Below, one piece after another: positions 33,128 through 40,436 of a DNA stretch of 43,950 bases. The stretch spans positions 1 to 43,950 of the forward strand of contig JAPLUI010000282.1 in the NCBI GenBank assembly GCA_026397725.1. The letters are read 5' to 3'. A program made the position numbers and the translations under genes. This DNA is from Verrucomicrobiota bacterium. GTDB taxonomy: Bacteria > Verrucomicrobiota > Verrucomicrobiia > Verrucomicrobiales > Akkermansiaceae. Position 1 is the stretch's first letter. The number at the start of each line of letters is the position of its first letter. The notes beneath the pieces were generated by a model. The model was not told the origin of the DNA, ran no database searches, and saw nothing but the letters and a program-made list of their open reading frames with translations.

Positions 33128-33859
33128 ATGACCACTCCTGGATCCCAGCCGACATTTTTCGCCACCACCCGCTGGACGTTGGTGTGTGACGCCGCACAAG
33201 GCGGCGACACCCAGGCGCTTGAGGCGCTGGGAGCTTTGTGCGGCACCTATTGGCAGCCGCTTTACCGTTATGCCCGGCGCAAAGGCCAATCCAAGGAAGA
33301 CGCCGAGGACCTGGTCCAGGGATTTTTCACGCACCTGATAGAAGCGCGTGCACTCCGCGATACCGACCGCGCCAAGGGCCGCTTCCGGGCCTATCTGCTG
33401 GCCTCCTTCAACCATTGGATGATCAACAAGTGGAAACACGGCACCCGACAAAAACGCGGCGGCGGCATCACCCTCCTGTCGTTCGATTGGGACAGCGCCG
33501 AGACCGGACTGACACTGGAGGTCGCCGACGAGCGCAGCCCCGACCGGCTGTTCGACCGCGAGTGGGCACTCACGTTGTTAGGCAAAGTGCTCGGCGAACT
33601 GGAGGCCGCGTGCCGCGCGGAAGGCGGCGAGCGGCAGTTCGCGGTCCTCAAGCCGTGCCTGACCGCGGATTCGAGCCGCATCGCTTATGCGGAACTGGCG
33701 GTGGCGCTCGGCCTGAGCGAGGGGGCCGCGCGGGTGACGGTCCATCGCCTGCGCAAGCGCTACCGGGCCTTGCTGACGGCTGAGATCGCCCGCACGCTGG
33801 CATCGCCGGAAGCCGTCGAGGAGGAAATGCGGGCGTTGTTCGCCGCGCTCTCCAGTTAG
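33128..33859 (+). CDS. ECF-type RNA polymerase sigma factor paired with Ser/Thr kinase
   Basis: 243 aa from the ATG at 33128. A GTG at 33107 is possible, and GGGAAG lies 10-15 nt upstream of the ATG. Region 2 covers about residues 20-105 (YWQPLYRYARRKGQSKEDAEDLVQGFF, read in pieces) and region 4 about 180-225 (AYAELAVALGLSEGAARVTVHRLRKRYRALL, in pieces) with a helix-turn-helix. A spacer between the regions (about 115-170) is longer than in classical ECFs, as in PVC and myxobacterial ECFs that sit beside Ser/Thr kinases. No anti-sigma gene is adjacent. The kinase gene starts 57 bp downstream, so the factor is probably activated by phosphorylation, as known for some ECF-kinase pairs. A decayed copy lies 1.3 kb upstream. 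Confidence 0.9.
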   Translation: MTTPGSQPTFFATTRWTLVCDAAQGGDTQALEALGALCGTYWQPLYRYARRKGQSKEDAEDLVQGFFTHLIEARALRDTDRAKGRFRAYLLASFNHWMINKWKHGTRQKRGGGITLLSFDWDSAETGLTLEVADERSPDRLFDREWALTLLGKVLGELEAACRAEGGERQFAVLKPCLTADSSRIAYAELAVALGLSEGAARVTVHRLRKRYRALLTAEIARTLASPEAVEEEMRALFAALSS

Positions 33860-33916
33860 AAAATTTCCGGTAACGATTTTGCCGTCACGTTTTTGAGGAA
33901 GCAGAACCCCACCATC

Positions 33917-36043
33917 ATGACCGACCCTCATCCCGTTCCGACCTGCCCTGATTGCAATGTCCCGCTGCCCGCGGATTCTCCGCATGCGCTCTGTCCCGCG
34001 TGCCTGATGCGCCAGGCGCTGGCGTCGCGGACGATCGTCGCTGGCGGCGACCCGGCGGCTTCCATGCAAGCGCCGCCCTCGCCCGAGGAGATCGCCGACA
34101 AGTTCCCGCAGTTCGAGATCACCGCCTGCCTCGGCCACGGCGGCATGGGCGTGGTTTACAAGGCGCGGCAAAAATCGCTCGACCGCTGGGTGGCCATCAA
34201 GATCCTGCGGCCGGAACGCATCGGTGACGGGAAATTCGCCGAACGTTTTGCCCGCGAGGCGCAGACGCTCGCCCGCCTCAACCACCCTAACATCGTCACC
34301 GTGTTCGATTACGGCGAAACCGGCGGGTTGTACTATATCGTGATGGAGTTCGTGGACGGGGTGAACCTGCGCGACCTGTTACGCGATGGAAAACTTGAGC
34401 CCAAACAAGCGCTGGCCATCGTCCCGCCGATCTGCGAGGCGCTCCAATACGCCCACGACAAGGGCATCGTCCACCGCGACATCAAGCCGGAGAACTTGTT
34501 GTTAGATCGCGAGGGCCGGGTGAAGGTGGCCGACTTTGGCCTGGCAAGAATTGTTGCGGCGGTCTGTGACCGTCGCACTTTGTCATCGCAAGAGGAGTCA
34601 GTGCTTCAGCCCCTATGTGCCGCAGGCGTTACCATCGCGGGGCATATCATGGGCACGCCGCCCTACATGGCACCCGAGCAATGCGGCGCTTGTTCCGAAG
34701 TGGACAGCCGTGCGGACATCTACGCGCTGGGTGTGGTGCTCTATGAAATGCTCACCGGCGAGCGGCCGGCCAAGGAAGTCGTTGCCCCGTCGAAGAAAGT
34801 CCAGCTCGACGTGCGGATCGATGAAATGGTGCTCAAAGCGTTGGAGAGAACCCCGGAGCTGCGCTATCAGACGGCAGGCGAGTTCCGCACCGTGGTTGAA
34901 ACGATGGCGGCGGATTCCGTGAAGCCTGCCGCGGTCTTGCCGTCCGACCCGTCCGACCCGTCCGACCTGTCCGACCCGTCCGACCCGTCCGACCTATCCG
35001 ACCTGTCCGACCTGTCCGACCCGTCCGACCTGTCCGACCCGTCCGCGCCCACGGTCCGGCTGGCGGAACCAGCAGGATCCAAAGCAGCGAGCGGGCTGGC
35101 TGCGGCCCGCAACTGGGTAGCCGCACCGGCGATCGGCCTGATGGTCGCCTCAGGTCTCAATCTGTTGCTGGCCTGTGGGCTGCTGCCAGTTCTGTTATTA
35201 CATTTTGGCTCAACCCTCCACCTCCCCACTCCGCCACCCAAACCGACGTCGGAGTTCATGCGAATGTGGAACCTCATCGCCCTAATAGGGGTCCCGCTCT
35301 TCGTCGCCTGCCCGGCGCTCCTGACCTTCGTGGGCGCATGGCGGATGCGCAACCTCAAGGGTTACGGACTGGCAGTCACGGCGGCCATCCTCGCCATCAT
35401 CACCCCGCCGGGAATGTTGGTCGGCCTGGCTTTCGGCATCTGGGCGCTGGTGGTGCTGTTCCGGAGCGATGTGCAAGAGGCGTTCCGGCGCGAGAAATCG
35501 CCATCCTCGGGCAAAGGCTGCCTAATCGCCTGTCTCGTGCTGACCGGTGTTGTTCTGTTGGTTGTTCTAACGATCCTCGCCCTGTGGATGATGTCACCGC
35601 GACCCCATTCAACGTCGTATCCGCAGCACAATCCAAGCTCCCAAAACTCGCCGTCTAACGGCTTGAAGCCCATCCCGCCGGAGGCGCTGCGGGCGGACGA
35701 GGAATTCGATCGGTGGCACGAGTCCCGCACGCCGCGGAATACCCTGCTGGATCAGACACCGGCCGAGGTTCGCAAGGACGTCATCAGATGGTTTTTCCTG
35801 GAGCCGAGCAGCTCCATCAAGTTTCCGCTTGGCGTTGAGGTGTCGGCACCACCATTCATCATCTTGCTGGCGCCCGCGGGATTTGTCGCTTCGATCATTT
35901 GGGTGGCACGAGATGCGAAGCGGCGTGGCAAGAGCGCCCTGTTGGCCGGACTTTTTGCGGGCTTGGCATTGTGGCCGGTCTCCTTGGTTATTTGGCTTTG
36001 TTTGCGGCCACGTCCCACCCATGAAATCTTGCCGGAAACATGA
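33917..36043 (+). CDS. Membrane Ser/Thr protein kinase (PknB-like) with zinc ribbon and multi-pass C-terminus
   Basis: 708 aa from the ATG at 33917, with GAGGAAG 15-21 nt upstream. Residues 10-29 form a zinc ribbon (CPDC...CPAC). The kinase domain (about 66-330) has the glycine loop LGHGGMGVVYKA, Lys95 (VAIK), HRD with Asp188, DFG with Asp206 and APE at 252-254, so it should be active. The activation loop between DFG and APE holds an insertion (about 213-237) encoded partly by a palindromic repeat (34556-34576). A linker (344-376) of Asp-Pro-Ser and Asp-Leu-Ser triplets follows, then about six hydrophobic segments between 390 and 700. The kinase domain is cytoplasmic. The likely partner is the sigma factor encoded 57 bp upstream. 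What the membrane part senses is unknown. Confidence 0.92.
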   Translation: MTDPHPVPTCPDCNVPLPADSPHALCPACLMRQALASRTIVAGGDPAASMQAPPSPEEIADKFPQFEITACLGHGGMGVVYKARQKSLDRWVAIKILRPERIGDGKFAERFAREAQTLARLNHPNIVTVFDYGETGGLYYIVMEFVDGVNLRDLLRDGKLEPKQALAIVPPICEALQYAHDKGIVHRDIKPENLLLDREGRVKVADFGLARIVAAVCDRRTLSSQEESVLQPLCAAGVTIAGHIMGTPPYMAPEQCGACSEVDSRADIYALGVVLYEMLTGERPAKEVVAPSKKVQLDVRIDEMVLKALERTPELRYQTAGEFRTVVETMAADSVKPAAVLPSDPSDPSDLSDPSDPSDLSDLSDLSDPSDLSDPSAPTVRLAEPAGSKAASGLAAARNWVAAPAIGLMVASGLNLLLACGLLPVLLLHFGSTLHLPTPPPKPTSEFMRMWNLIALIGVPLFVACPALLTFVGAWRMRNLKGYGLAVTAAILAIITPPGMLVGLAFGIWALVVLFRSDVQEAFRREKSPSSGKGCLIACLVLTGVVLLVVLTILALWMMSPRPHSTSYPQHNPSSQNSPSNGLKPIPPEALRADEEFDRWHESRTPRNTLLDQTPAEVRKDVIRWFFLEPSSSIKFPLGVEVSAPPFIILLAPAGFVASIIWVARDAKRRGKSALLAGLFAGLALWPVSLVIWLCLRPRPTHEILPET
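34556..34576 (+). repeat. Family B palindrome inside the kinase activation loop
   Basis: GCGGCGGTCTGTGACCGTCGC is the same palindrome as in the 54-bp array at 25.5 kb (reverse orientation) and at 13569. Here it is translated as AAVCDRR within the kinase, directly after DFGLARIV. The upstream bases AATTGT also match the array flank. Confidence 0.85.
34942..35046 (+). repeat. 9-bp coding tandem repeat (CCGTCCGAC type)
   Basis: About eleven tandem copies of CCGTCCGAC or CTGTCCGAC encode a Pro/Leu-Ser-Asp triplet run in the kinase linker. The unit length keeps the frame, so copy number can change by slippage without breaking the gene. It would act as a flexible acidic tether with many Ser residues. 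Confidence 0.85.
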
Positions 36044-36050
36044 GGCCGCA

Positions 36051-36144
36051 GCCTAACAAGACGTCGCTGACCGGCCGGCATGAGCCTCGCAATTTCAACC
36101 CCGACCTTGATCCCCTGGCCCGGCGGCAGGGCTGGACGTTAGGC
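36051..36144. other. attC-like inverted-repeat site after the kinase gene
   Basis: GCCTAAC at 36051-36057 and GTTAGGC at 36138-36144 have the form of the outer R boxes of integron attC sites (RYYYAAC and GTTRRRY). They are extended by CA and TG to a 9-bp inverted repeat, 94 bp apart, with further imperfect GC-rich pairing inward. It starts 8 bp after the kinase stop, where a cassette attC would lie. No integrase gene is in the window, and a 2-kb kinase would be a large cassette. Speculative. Confidence 0.3.
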
Positions 36145-36156
36145 TGAATCACCCGC

Positions 36157-36285
36157 ATGAAAAGGCAATCCATCATTCGTGCAGTTGTGGCTCTCCTCTG
36201 GCTCGGAGTTGCAGGACGGTTCGGATGGGTGTGGCTGACCACGGTCCGCAGCGCTCAGACGGATCACACGGCTTACCACAGATAA
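36157..36285 (+). CDS. Small ORF with hydrophobic N-terminus, probably truncated
   Basis: 42 aa: MKRQSIIRAVVALLWLGVAG, then RFGWVWLTT and a polar end, closing at a TAA inside the dispersed repeat TTACCACAGATAA. It looks like the signal-anchor start of a gene whose body was replaced by repeat DNA. It starts 12 bp after the attC-like site. No ribosome site was seen and expression is doubtful. Confidence 0.3.
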   Translation: MKRQSIIRAVVALLWLGVAGRFGWVWLTTVRSAQTDHTAYHR

Positions 36286-36781
36286 GAAATAACAATAAGA
36301 AATGAGCGATGGGGTGCCAGTGGCAGGCTGCCAGAGGAGCGGCTTGACCACCATGCGGAAGCAATCTTATCCGTGCAATCCGTGGTGAAAAATCTTGCCG
36401 CAGGAGCCACCTCCGTGGTGCCTGGTCTTGCGGGTGGCAGCAGTGCCGCTGCGGTGTCATGTCTTGCTCTTACTTGATCATTGAATGTTGGAAGTTGGAA
36501 TCCATCTCTTCATGGATCATTGGCCGCTGAGCCGTCTGCATTCAACATTCAATTTGCAAGTGGCCGAATGGTCGATACGGTGACCTTTCTTGCGCTTGCT
36601 GCGGCCACGACGGCATCATCCCGAGGAATCCACCGTGCCACCTTGCTGGTCACGCACGGCAACATACCCGGCAGCGCCGGCCTTGAACCGGCCCGGACAG
36701 CACTAGAATGTGCCAAGTCACCGAATCTGAGATCGTTTACCGAGTTCCGCATGAAATTCCGCAGGAACCAAGACTCCTCTT

Positions 36782-36988
36782 TTGAACACCCCAGTGCGGG
36801 ACTGGCAAACCCTCCGCCGCCTGCTGCGGACCCACCGCGTGGTGACCACGCGCCTGCCGCCCACCGACGGGCGGGTCGTCGAGGTGCGCAAGCCCAGCCG
36901 GCCGGATGCCGCGCAGGCGCTGGTTTACCAACGCCTCGGGATCGACTGGATGCGAGCCTGCCCCGCCGGAAAATGCGTCATGCAATGA
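36782..36988 (+). pseudogene. C-terminal remnant of an IS1634/IS4-type transposase
   Basis: Up to 68 codons read VRDWQTLRRLLRTHRVVTTRL, then DGRVVEVRKPSRPDAAQALVY and QRLGIDW before a TGA. The pattern (WxxLRRxLxTHxxVTTxL, DGRxxxVRKxxxPxxxxxxxYxxLGI) is that of the C-terminal end of IS1634-like transposases. The rest of the transposase and any terminal inverted repeats are missing. Confidence 0.6.
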
Positions 36989-37125
36989 AACCGAATTGAA
37001 ATTGAAACCGACTTGGCAGTGCCTTTTGAAACGAATCCCGGCAGAATCATGGGCTGCAGCCTCATGATAAGAAACTCGGGTTGGGATGAAATGTCATAGG
37101 CGGCGGCGGCGTATGATGCGCCGGA

Positions 37126-37150
37126 CGCTCCCGGGGTTCTCCTGGGAGCG
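37126..37150 (+). promoter_or_regulatory. Hairpin just upstream of the acetylesterase gene
   Basis: CGCTCCC (37126-37132) and GGGAGCG (37144-37150) form a perfect 7-bp stem with an 11-nt loop, ending 12 nt before the ATG at 37163. In the mRNA it would lie over the ribosome-binding region (CTGGGAGCGGACC) and could limit translation initiation. The role is inferred from position. Confidence 0.35.
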
Positions 37151-37162
37151 GACCTTCTTTCC

Positions 37163-40100
37163 ATGAAACACCTCCCGTCGAAATCTCTCGCTCTCTCCGC
37201 CCTGCTGTTCCCGTTCCTCGCCGCTGCGCAAACCATGCCGGCGGCGAACGCCACTCGCTATCAGGGCTGGCAGCACACCGGAACGCTCGCGGTTCTCACC
37301 ACCCCCGAGGGCGCGAACCTGCCGGCCTCGGCGTCCGCAACCGACTTTCCGGTGTTGGTGCGGCTGCACCGGGACTTCTTCCCCTTCAAGCAGGCGAAGG
37401 CCAACGGCGAGGATGTCCGCTTTGCCACCAGCGCTGGCGTGCCGCTGGCCTATCAGATCGAGGACTGGGACGCGGCGAACGGCACGGCCAGCATTTGGGT
37501 GCGCCTGCCGAGCATCAAGGGCAACGAGCGGCAGCCCGTGCGGCTGTATTGGGGCAAACCCGATGCCGCCAGTGAATCGAACGGCAAGGCCGTGTTCAAC
37601 GAGTCCAACGGCTACCTCAGCGTCTGGCACATGAGCGACCCGGTGAAGGACGAGGTCGGCACTGTGGAATCGAAGGATCTGGGCACCACGGCCACCACCG
37701 GCATGATTGGGCCGGCGCGGCACTTTCCGGGCCAGAAGGGCATCAGTTGCGGGGAAAACATCCAGAATTATCCCAGCGCTGCCAGTCCGCACTCCACCGA
37801 AGTGTGGTATCGCGCCGATACCGCCAACCTGGACCTGGTTTGCTGGGGCAAAGAGGGCAACCCGGCTGGCAAAGTGAGAATGCAGTTGCAGAGCCCGCCT
37901 CATATCTATGTCGATAGCGATGGCGGCAGCATTCATGCCAAGAGCGCCTTGCCCAAATCCGAATGGATCCAGGTGGTTCACACCTATGACGGCCGAATTG
38001 GCCAGATCTACGTGAATGGCCAACTCGATGTCCCCGCTCCCACCCAAACGACCATGAAGATCCTCGTCCCGGCCCGCTTGTGGCTAGGCGGATGGTACAA
38101 TGGCTATAACTTTGTCGGCGACATGGATGAGGTGCGCATTTCCAAAGTCGCCCGCTCCGCCGACTGGGTGCGGCTGCAGTATGAGAACCAGAAACCGCTG
38201 CAAACGCTGGTCGGACCGGTGATCCAGCCGGGAAATGTGTTCGCCGTGTCGGCGACCCAACTCACGGTGCCGGAGGGCAAGAGCGCCACCATCACCGCGC
38301 AGGCCGGCGGTGCCCAAAAGGTGTATTGGTCGCTCAAGAGCGACGGCAAGGAAACGCTGGTGGCGACGGACCGCCTGACCTTCGTTTTCGACGCGGGGCG
38401 CGTGACCGGAGACAAGGCTGTGACGCTGCAGTTCAAGGCGGTCTATGCCAACGAGGTGAAGACCAAGGACATCGCCATCACGATCAAGGAAGACCTTCCG
38501 GAGCCGGAGTTCACGCTCAAAGTGTCTGCCGCCTGGGATGGTCGTACGCCGCTCGGGATCGTGCCGCAGGTGGCCAATCTCGCTGCCATGCAGGCGCAGG
38601 GAGTGGGCGACGTGAAAACGGATTGGAGCATCGCCGGCATCGCCGTCATCAAGGAAACCGCGCCGGGAAAACTGATCCTCAAGCACGCGCAAAACAGCGG
38701 GAAAATGACCGTGACCGCGACCCTGAGCAACGGTGGCAAGCCGAGCACGCAGACGGCGACCGTAGTGGTGACGGAGCCCAAGCAGGACGCGTGGGTCGAG
38801 CGGACGCCGACCAAGGACGAGCAGCCCGTGGACAACCAGTTTTATGCCCGCGACGACCACAACGAGGGCACCCTCCATTTCAATGGCACCCTGGACGAAG
38901 CCGCCGACTCGGTCTTTCTCAAGGTCTATGCCGATGACAAACCCTTTAAGGGCGAAAGCGCCAAGCCCGGCGCGGACAAATCCTATGCCTTCGCCGTGAA
39001 ACTCAAGCCTGGCTTGGTCAAATACAAGGTGGAGTTCGGCACCAAGCGCGGCAGCACCGAGAAGGTGTTGCGCACCGTGACGAATCTCGTCTGCGGCGAT
39101 GCCTATCTCATTCAAGGACAATCCAACGCCCTGGCGACGGACACCGGGGAGAAATCCCCGCCGGAAACCAGCGCATGGATTCGCAGCTACGGCCGGCCGG
39201 AAGGCAATCCGAAAGGCGCTCCCGCCAACCTTTGGTGCAACCCGGTATGGAAGGCCGAAAAAGGTGAAAAGGCGGAGCTGGGATACTGGGGGATGGAACT
39301 GGCCAAGCGGCTGGTGGCCAGCCAGCAGATGCCGATTTTCATCATCAACGGAGCGGTCGGCGGCACCCGCATCGATCAGCACCAACGCAACGAGGCCGAT
39401 CCCACCGATCTGACCACAATCTACGGGCGGGCCTTGTGGCGGGTGCAACAGGCCATGCTCACCCATGGCATCCGCGGCATCCTCTGGCATCAGGGCGAGA
39501 ACAACCAGGGCTCGGCGGCACCCACCGGTGACTACGATTGGAAGTCGTATCAGGATTACTTTGTCGCCTTGTCCGCAGCGTGGAAGCAGGACTTCCCCAA
39601 TCTGCAACATTACTATGTCTTCCAAATCTGGCCCAACGCATGCAGCATGGGGGGCAACAGCGGCGGCGGCGACATGATCCGGGAAATCCAGCGCAGCCTG
39701 CCGCAGCTTTACTCGAATCTGAGCGTCATGTCCACGCTGGGCATCAAACCGCCCGGCGGCTGCCATTACCCGCTGACCGGTTGGGCCGAATTCGCCCGCT
39801 TGATCCAGCCGCTTATCGAGCGCGACAACTACGGCAAGCAGTTCGCCGAGTCCATCACGCCGCCGAATCTCAAGCAGGCCTCCTACCCGAGCGCGGCGAT
39901 GGATGCGATCACCCTGGAGTTCGACCAACCGGTCATCTGGCTGGAATCCCTGGCCGGCCAGATCTATCTGGATGGCGAAAAGGGCCAGGTCGCTTCCGGC
40001 GCGGTGAATGGCAACGTGCTCACGCTCAGGTTGAAGGCACCGTCCACGGCGCAACGGATCACCTACCTGAAAGAGTCGTCATGGAGTCAGAACGAGCTGA

Positions 40101-40177
40101 TTTTCGGCGCCAACGGCATCGCCGCGCTCACCTTCTGCGACGTCCCGCTGGCCCCCGTGAAACCGACTGGCAAGTAG
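37163..40177 (+). CDS. Secreted DUF2341-LamG protein with SGNH (sialate O-acetylesterase-type) domain
   Basis: 1004 aa with a signal peptide (LALSALLFPFLAAAQT). A DUF2341 domain (about 60-132, FPVLVRLHRDFFPF, VRFATSAGVPLAYQIEDW) is followed by a LamG/concanavalin-like domain (about 148-345, ending DEVRISKVARSADWVRLQYEN), Ig-like linkers (365-640), an SGNH hydrolase of the sialate O-acetylesterase (SASA) group (about 640-945) and a C-terminal beta domain (910-1000). The SGNH blocks are GQSN near 650 (nucleophile Ser), GAVGGTRI and WHQGENN near 773. A His in CHYPLTG near 870 may complete the triad. The family removes acetyl groups from glycans, so it would act outside the cytoplasm, probably unmasking polysaccharides for enzymes such as the fucosidase. 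It is followed by a hairpin (40216-40255). Confidence 0.88.
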   Translation: MKHLPSKSLALSALLFPFLAAAQTMPAANATRYQGWQHTGTLAVLTTPEGANLPASASATDFPVLVRLHRDFFPFKQAKANGEDVRFATSAGVPLAYQIEDWDAANGTASIWVRLPSIKGNERQPVRLYWGKPDAASESNGKAVFNESNGYLSVWHMSDPVKDEVGTVESKDLGTTATTGMIGPARHFPGQKGISCGENIQNYPSAASPHSTEVWYRADTANLDLVCWGKEGNPAGKVRMQLQSPPHIYVDSDGGSIHAKSALPKSEWIQVVHTYDGRIGQIYVNGQLDVPAPTQTTMKILVPARLWLGGWYNGYNFVGDMDEVRISKVARSADWVRLQYENQKPLQTLVGPVIQPGNVFAVSATQLTVPEGKSATITAQAGGAQKVYWSLKSDGKETLVATDRLTFVFDAGRVTGDKAVTLQFKAVYANEVKTKDIAITIKEDLPEPEFTLKVSAAWDGRTPLGIVPQVANLAAMQAQGVGDVKTDWSIAGIAVIKETAPGKLILKHAQNSGKMTVTATLSNGGKPSTQTATVVVTEPKQDAWVERTPTKDEQPVDNQFYARDDHNEGTLHFNGTLDEAADSVFLKVYADDKPFKGESAKPGADKSYAFAVKLKPGLVKYKVEFGTKRGSTEKVLRTVTNLVCGDAYLIQGQSNALATDTGEKSPPETSAWIRSYGRPEGNPKGAPANLWCNPVWKAEKGEKAELGYWGMELAKRLVASQQMPIFIINGAVGGTRIDQHQRNEADPTDLTTIYGRALWRVQQAMLTHGIRGILWHQGENNQGSAAPTGDYDWKSYQDYFVALSAAWKQDFPNLQHYYVFQIWPNACSMGGNSGGGDMIREIQRSLPQLYSNLSVMSTLGIKPPGGCHYPLTGWAEFARLIQPLIERDNYGKQFAESITPPNLKQASYPSAAMDAITLEFDQPVIWLESLAGQIYLDGEKGQVASGAVNGNVLTLRLKAPSTAQRITYLKESSWSQNELIFGANGIAALTFCDVPLAPVKPTGK

Positions 40178-40215
40178 CCCGTCTCCCAAGCGCATCGCAA
40201 TCCGGCACCGGCCGA

Positions 40216-40255
40216 CGCGACAAATTCGTTGATGATCGTCAGCGAATTTGTCGCG
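40216..40255. terminator. 13-bp-stem hairpin between the acetylesterase and phosphoesterase genes
   Basis: GCGACAAATTCG (40217-40228) pairs perfectly with CGAATTTGTCGC (40243-40254), plus one flanking C-G pair, around a 14-nt loop. It lies 38 bp after the acetylesterase stop. There is no T-run on either strand, so it is either a factor-dependent terminator, an mRNA 3'-end stabiliser or a palindromic repeat. I saw no second copy in the window. Confidence 0.4.
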
Positions 40256-40436
40256 GCTGGGTTGGGGCGGATCGGGCTTGGCCGAGGGTTGCCGGATCGG
40301 CGTCAGCGTTGATCACTCGCATGATGTCTTGTCTATGTTGCGAAATGGATTGGCCATGTTGCGAATGAGTGAAATCGCGTCTTACGGAGTCTCGTAGCAC
40401 CCGCCCTGAAATGAACGCATCTCTAACATAACAATT

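Larger units (their letters stand above)
36044..37162. other. Intergenic region: attC-like site, small ORF, repeats, transposase tail
   Basis: This 1.1-kb gap holds an attC-like inverted repeat (36051-36144), a 42-codon open frame (36157-36285), dispersed-repeat text around 36275-36560 (TTACCACAGATAA, CTTATCCGTGCAATCCGTGG, and inverted TTGAATGTT and AACATTCAA elements), a transposase C-terminal remnant (36782-36988) and a hairpin just before the next gene (37126-37150). No complete gene of ordinary size is present. Confidence 0.6.

Noticed and set aside
38084..40054. 656-codon minus-strand open frame inside the acetylesterase gene
   Set aside because: It is antisense to a protein with clear domains and a signal peptide, and its own translation is His/Arg/Gly-rich without family features.
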